From Xylocopilactobacillus apicola (GTDB lineage: Bacteria > Bacillota > Bacilli > Lactobacillales > Lactobacillaceae): a stretch of 64,000 nucleotides of DNA. Each line of letters begins with the position of its first letter. Within the stretch, counting starts at the first letter, position 1. The notes below the pieces were generated by a model. The model saw only the letters and a program-made list of their open reading frames with translations. It searched no databases and was not told the origin of the DNA. Of this stretch, positions 62,514-64,000 are shown piece by piece. The stretch is taken from NCBI RefSeq assembly GCF_033095985.1, contig NZ_AP026802.1, positions 620,001 to 684,000 on the forward strand, given 5' to 3'. A program made the translations under genes and the position numbers.

Positions 62514-64000
62514 GCTTCAGAACTATGTCAAATTGATGAGGTTAGGACCAAAATACTTTTAATTACTCAACCACTTTTGGCTTCAGAACTATGTCAAATT
62601 GATGAGGTTAGGACCTTATAAATTGCTGTTTGATCGATATGCTGGGCTTCAGAACTATGTCAAATTGATGAGGTTAGGACCTTCGATGGTTCCAACAAGT
62701 TTTGTCCCTACGCTTCAGAACTATGTCAAATTGATGAGGTTAGGACCCAGCTATTGGAGATGACGATTTTAGTGTAAGCTTCAGAACTATGTCAAATTGA
62801 TGAGGTTAGGACCTTAATTCCCAAACCAATGAGTCAATTACAGGCTTCAGAACTATGTCAAATTGATGAGGTTAGGACCAGCCGGGTAACACATACGCAA
62901 AAATTCAAAGCTTCAGAACTATGTCAAATTGATGAGGTTAGGACCCTGTATCATAGTCACCGTTTGGTAGTTTATGCTTCAGAACTATGTCAAATTGATG
63001 AGGTTAGGACCTATGATCGCTTGTGTAAGGTCAAGTACAACGCTTCAGAACTATGTCAAATTGATGAGGTTAGGACCGCGGCTGATACTTTAAACTGGTA
63101 TATGAATGCTTCAGAACTATGTCAAATTGATGAGGTTAGGACCGCTTTCCGTTTGCATGTCGTGATGATCCTTGCTTCAGAACTATGTCAAATTGATGAG
63201 GTTAGGACCAAAAGTTAGATGAACATAAAGCAAGCGACGGCTTCAGAACTATGTCAAATTGATGAGGTTAGGACCCAATTTTAAATAAAACAGAACCAGA
63301 AATAGGCTTCAGAACTATGTCAAATTGATGAGGTTAGGACCTCATGACTGTGATCACTACAGAAGTTGGTGGCTTCAGAACTATGTCAAATTGATGAGGT
63401 TAGGACCTGCGTCGAGTACTGCTAGTGTACTACGGTCGCTTCAGAACTATGTCAAATTGATGAGGTTAGGACCAAAGCTACAAATCGGCGATCCTAGCAC
63501 TTAGCTTCAGAACTATGTCAAATTGATGAGGTTAGGACCTGCGTCGAGTCCTGCTAGTGTACTATGGGCGCTTCAGAACTATGTCAAATTGATGAGGTTA
63601 GGACCTGGGGCTTACATTCAAGTGTACTATAATATGCTTCAGAACTATGTCAAATTGATGAGGTTAGGACCTCAATAATGGTAATACAGCAGAAAGATGC
63701 GGCTTCAGAACTATGTCAAATTGATGAGGTTAGGACCGAATCAAAAATATGAGCGACGCAACAGCCGGCTTCAGAACTATGTCAAATTGATGAGGTTAGG
63801 ACCCAACTCCAGGTGATGCAACCCCCAGTGAACGCTTCAGAACTATGTCAAATTGATGAGGTTAGGACCGTTATGTATCGAAACAAATATCCAACTTACG
63901 CTTCAGAACTATGTCAAATTGATGAGGTTAGGACCTACCACCACGGACAGATAACTACATCGAAGGCTTCAGAACTATGTCAAATTGATGAGGTTAGGAC
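62514..64000 (+). CRISPR. Type II-A CRISPR array, 23 repeats and 22 spacers visible
   Basis: Repeats of 36 bases (starting GCTTCAGAACTATGTC and ending GAGGTTAGGACC) recur every 66 bases without visible variation; all 22 spacers are 30 bases. The last repeat starts at 63966 and lacks its final base at the edge, so the array continues. Orientation follows from the tracrRNA: transcription is rightward and newest spacers lie next to csn2. Spacers at 63408 and 63540 are near-duplicates. Confidence 0.99.

Noticed and set aside
62829-63218. A 129-codon open frame with a 12-residue repeated motif across the array
   Set aside because: The 66-base repeat-spacer period is a multiple of three and the repeat lacks a stop in that frame, so the frame and its apparent protein repeat are by-products of the CRISPR array.

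Overview
The window is chromosomal DNA from a low-GC Gram-positive bacterium of the Lactobacillales, most likely Lactobacillaceae. The evidence is the AT-rich codon use, strong GGAGG ribosome binding sites, and gene families typical of that group: a DUF1831 protein, RpoY next to RNase J, the DUF3290/DUF421 pair, a C69 dipeptidase, GutM-type sorbitol genes and a WxL fragment. I cannot fix the genus from sequence alone.

Layout. 1-1500: debris of surface or secreted functions (the end of a papain-like hydrolase, an unknown membrane-anchored protein, a headless WxL domain). 1.5-3.7 kb: the rpsP-khpA-rimM-trmD-rplS translation operon. 3.7-8 kb: three small proteins and a heterodimeric ABC exporter. 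8-17 kb: envelope and metabolic genes (GT39 transferase, DUF915 hydrolase, two aldo/keto reductases, NfeD/stomatin, NUDIX, GDPD, RpiR regulator, DedA). 16.9-18 kb: a choloylglycine-hydrolase family enzyme. 18-21.3 kb: an FMN riboswitch in front of a riboflavin S component and a complete ECF module. 21.4-26.6 kb: a sorbitol (glucitol) PTS operon with its PRD regulator and GutM. 27-32 kb: Mn transporter with a universal stress protein, an Ltp-repeat membrane protein, FetAB-like exporter. 32-36.5 kb: T-box controlled ileS and a drug MFS pump.

36.5-41.4 kb is an accessory patch. A decayed Rpn-type nuclease/transposase is followed by a tight four-gene operon of largely unknown function ending in an endonuclease V-like protein, then an IS66 remnant with one terminus still visible that is fused into a frameshifted membrane-protein gene. 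41.4-55 kb returns to housekeeping: dipeptidase, TelA/XpaC pair, MtnN, cysteine desulfurase, MnmA, RecD2, RNase J, RpoY, deformylase.

55.1 kb to the end is the main system: tRNA-Gln(CTG), a CPBP-family membrane protease, and a complete type II-A CRISPR-Cas locus. It has cas9 (1409 codons, catalytic residues intact), a tracrRNA on the opposite strand between cas9 and cas1, then cas1, cas2 and csn2, and an array of 36-nt repeats and 30-nt spacers that runs off the right edge (23 repeats, 22 spacers visible). The tracrRNA pairs with the repeat in the canonical lower stem, bulge and upper stem arrangement. Two spacers differ at only three positions, all synonymous in one reading frame, which suggests repeated sampling of one conserved phage gene from diverged phages. 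The array starts only 16 bases after csn2, so its leader must overlap the csn2 coding sequence.
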